A DNA stretch of 64,000 nucleotides from an uncultured Candidatus Entotheonella sp. (lineage in GTDB: Bacteria; Tectomicrobia; Entotheonellia; Entotheonellales; Entotheonellaceae), in assembly GCA_951828535.1 (NCBI GenBank), contig OX639990.1, positions 669,300 through 733,299 on the forward strand, written 5' to 3'. The position numbers and the translations under genes were made by a program. The notes beneath the pieces were generated by a model. That model was not told where the DNA came from. It worked only from the letters and a program-made list of their open reading frames with translations, and did no database searches. Shown in pieces: positions 63,404-64,000 of this stretch (positions within the stretch are counted from its first letter, which is position 1; every line of letters starts with the position of its first letter).

Positions 63404-63826
63404 GTGGTGGGTCGTGTGAACATCGCAAGTCTCGCAATGCTGCTTATCGTTCTGCTAGTGGGGGGCGCTCAGGGCCACCACGACGATGACCGCCCGCACA
63501 CGCTGCTCGGCGGCTCGTGGGTTTGCGTCAGCCAAGCAGTCTACGGGCAAGCGGCGGCGGCGCAGCGCGCCGGCAAGGACGTTCAGGCGTTGCGGAAGGA
63601 ACTGCGCAACGAGAATGGCGAGGACCTTTGCATCTTTGTCGACAATGAAATACTTGAAGACATGATGGCCCCTTGGGTACGGGTGCTCGGGCAGGAGGGA
63701 GACCAAGTCCAAGTGGCCTTTACGGTAGAATTCTACCAGCGCCTCAACACCGTGCATCGCCGCTTTTCGCGTGTGCAGTTCACCGGCTGGACGGGCGCCG
63801 GTAATTTGGACATTTACATTCAGTGA
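63404..63826 (+). CDS. Secreted protein of unknown function
   Basis: A 140-aa exported protein, signal peptide ending near VGGAQGHHDDD, so the mature N-terminus begins with a His/Asp cluster that could bind metal. Two Cys (WVCVSQAV and EDLCIFVDN) may form a disulfide. The rest is mixed alpha/beta (VRVLGQEGDQVQVAFTVEFY). GTG start. It lies 25 bases after the cytochrome gene and overlaps the next gene by four bases. I recognise no family. Confidence 0.75.
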   Translation: MVGRVNIASLAMLLIVLLVGGAQGHHDDDRPHTLLGGSWVCVSQAVYGQAAAAQRAGKDVQALRKELRNENGEDLCIFVDNEILEDMMAPWVRVLGQEGDQVQVAFTVEFYQRLNTVHRRFSRVQFTGWTGAGNLDIYIQ

Positions 63827-64000
63827 CGATCCACCGAGGGCTGCCTCAATTGGCGAGAATCGGGTTCATATGCGGTGTGTGCCTCCTTGTTGGGTGGCTG
63901 TTCAATGCTGCCGCCTGGGCGGCTGACGATTCGAAGAAAGCGATCCAGGGAACAATCCGCATCCGCGCCGACCTCGTCCAGCACCTCTCGCCGAGCGATC
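63823..64000 (+). CDS. Exported protein, N-terminal part (cut by window edge)
   Basis: The frame starts GTG at 63823, overlapping the previous stop by GTGA; a TTG at 63850 is an alternative. The first residues form a signal peptide (FICGVCLLVGWLFNAAAWAA) followed by DDSKKAIQGTIRIRADLVQH, then LSPSD at the edge. The GxIxI...L...LSPxD pattern resembles the periplasmic C-terminal domain of CycH/CcmI-type cytochrome c maturation proteins, but the visible part is too short to decide. Confidence 0.6.
   Translation, partial: MTIHRGLPQLARIGFICGVCLLVGWLFNAAAWAADDSKKAIQGTIRIRADLVQHLSPSD

Noticed and set aside
1-64000. CRISPR array, tRNA or rRNA genes
   Set aside because: No regularly spaced direct repeats and no tRNA or rRNA signature sequences were noticed on either strand by eye.

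Overview
The window is GC-rich DNA from a Gram-negative bacterium. It encodes outer-membrane beta-barrel sequence, Tat signals, periplasmic quinoproteins and c-type cytochromes. I cannot name the taxon. The gene content suggests a versatile, probably uncultured C1/alcohol oxidiser. It has a lanthanide-type methanol dehydrogenase system (XoxF), PQQ biosynthesis, a corrinoid methyl-transfer cluster, a copper nitrite reductase, menaquinone synthesis and at least two selenoproteins. Use of selenocysteine means the genome should carry selA/selB/selC/selD outside this window.

Layout. 1-6.9 kb: menD (partial) and menF, a solute-binding protein, Tam, a flavin-type oxidase and an AMACR-like CoA-transferase family protein. 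7-14.1 kb: a mobile, decaying region with an IS of 1482 bp, a MITE-like palindromic element, an ABC-2 exporter pair, a frameshifted resolvase, and an IS3-type element interrupting a hypothetical gene. 14.1-16.7 kb: alcohol dehydrogenase and amidase. 16.9-22.4 kb: a five-gene operon joining a ZnuA-like binding protein, a DUF4198 protein, a large membrane protein and a LolD/FtsX-type ABC pair. 22.4-24.1 kb: a dead DNA methylase and a frameshifted metallo-beta-lactamase-fold gene. 24.4-31.4 kb: a corrinoid methyltransferase operon (homocysteine methyltransferase, MtaA-like enzyme, corrinoid protein, RACE activator and three small or unknown proteins) plus a 2-hydroxyacid dehydrogenase. 31.5-35.7 kb: amidohydrolase, adk, a second hydroxyacid dehydrogenase and an LLM oxidoreductase.

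35.8-38.2 kb (minus strand): nirK followed by a TlpA-like thioredoxin and a peroxiredoxin. In both of the latter an in-frame TGA stands exactly at the catalytic cysteine and a stem-loop follows, so they read as two neighbouring selenoproteins. 38.5-48 kb (minus strand): a long run of quinoprotein genes in transcription order: FmdB-like, cupredoxin, xoxF, xoxJ, xoxG, DUF2380, pqqB, pqqC, pqqD, pqqE, ABC ATPase, ABC permease. 48-54.2 kb: amidohydrolase, Rieske protein, a cytochrome c-XoxJ fusion, a TPR protein, a beta-propeller protein and an ABC binding protein, all typical of PQQ-alcohol dehydrogenase systems. 54.3-58.3 kb: a metal ABC importer whose permease is fused in frame to an outer-membrane barrel with Asp/Asn/Gly-rich loops. 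58.7-60.6 kb: a sensor kinase and NarL-type regulator. 60.9-64 kb: a near-consensus promoter driving a divergent second lanthanide-type PQQ dehydrogenase, its cytochrome c and secreted accessory proteins.

How it fits together: XoxF and the divergent enzyme oxidise alcohols in the periplasm with PQQ. Electrons pass to the cytochromes, cupredoxin and Rieske protein. The pqq genes make the cofactor, and the metal importer with the barrel fusion may supply the metal (inference). The corrinoid operon adds a second route for methyl groups into homocysteine or folate metabolism. The least expected features are the paired selenoproteins, the permease-barrel fusion, the cytochrome-XoxJ fusion and the ZnuA/FtsX-type operon.
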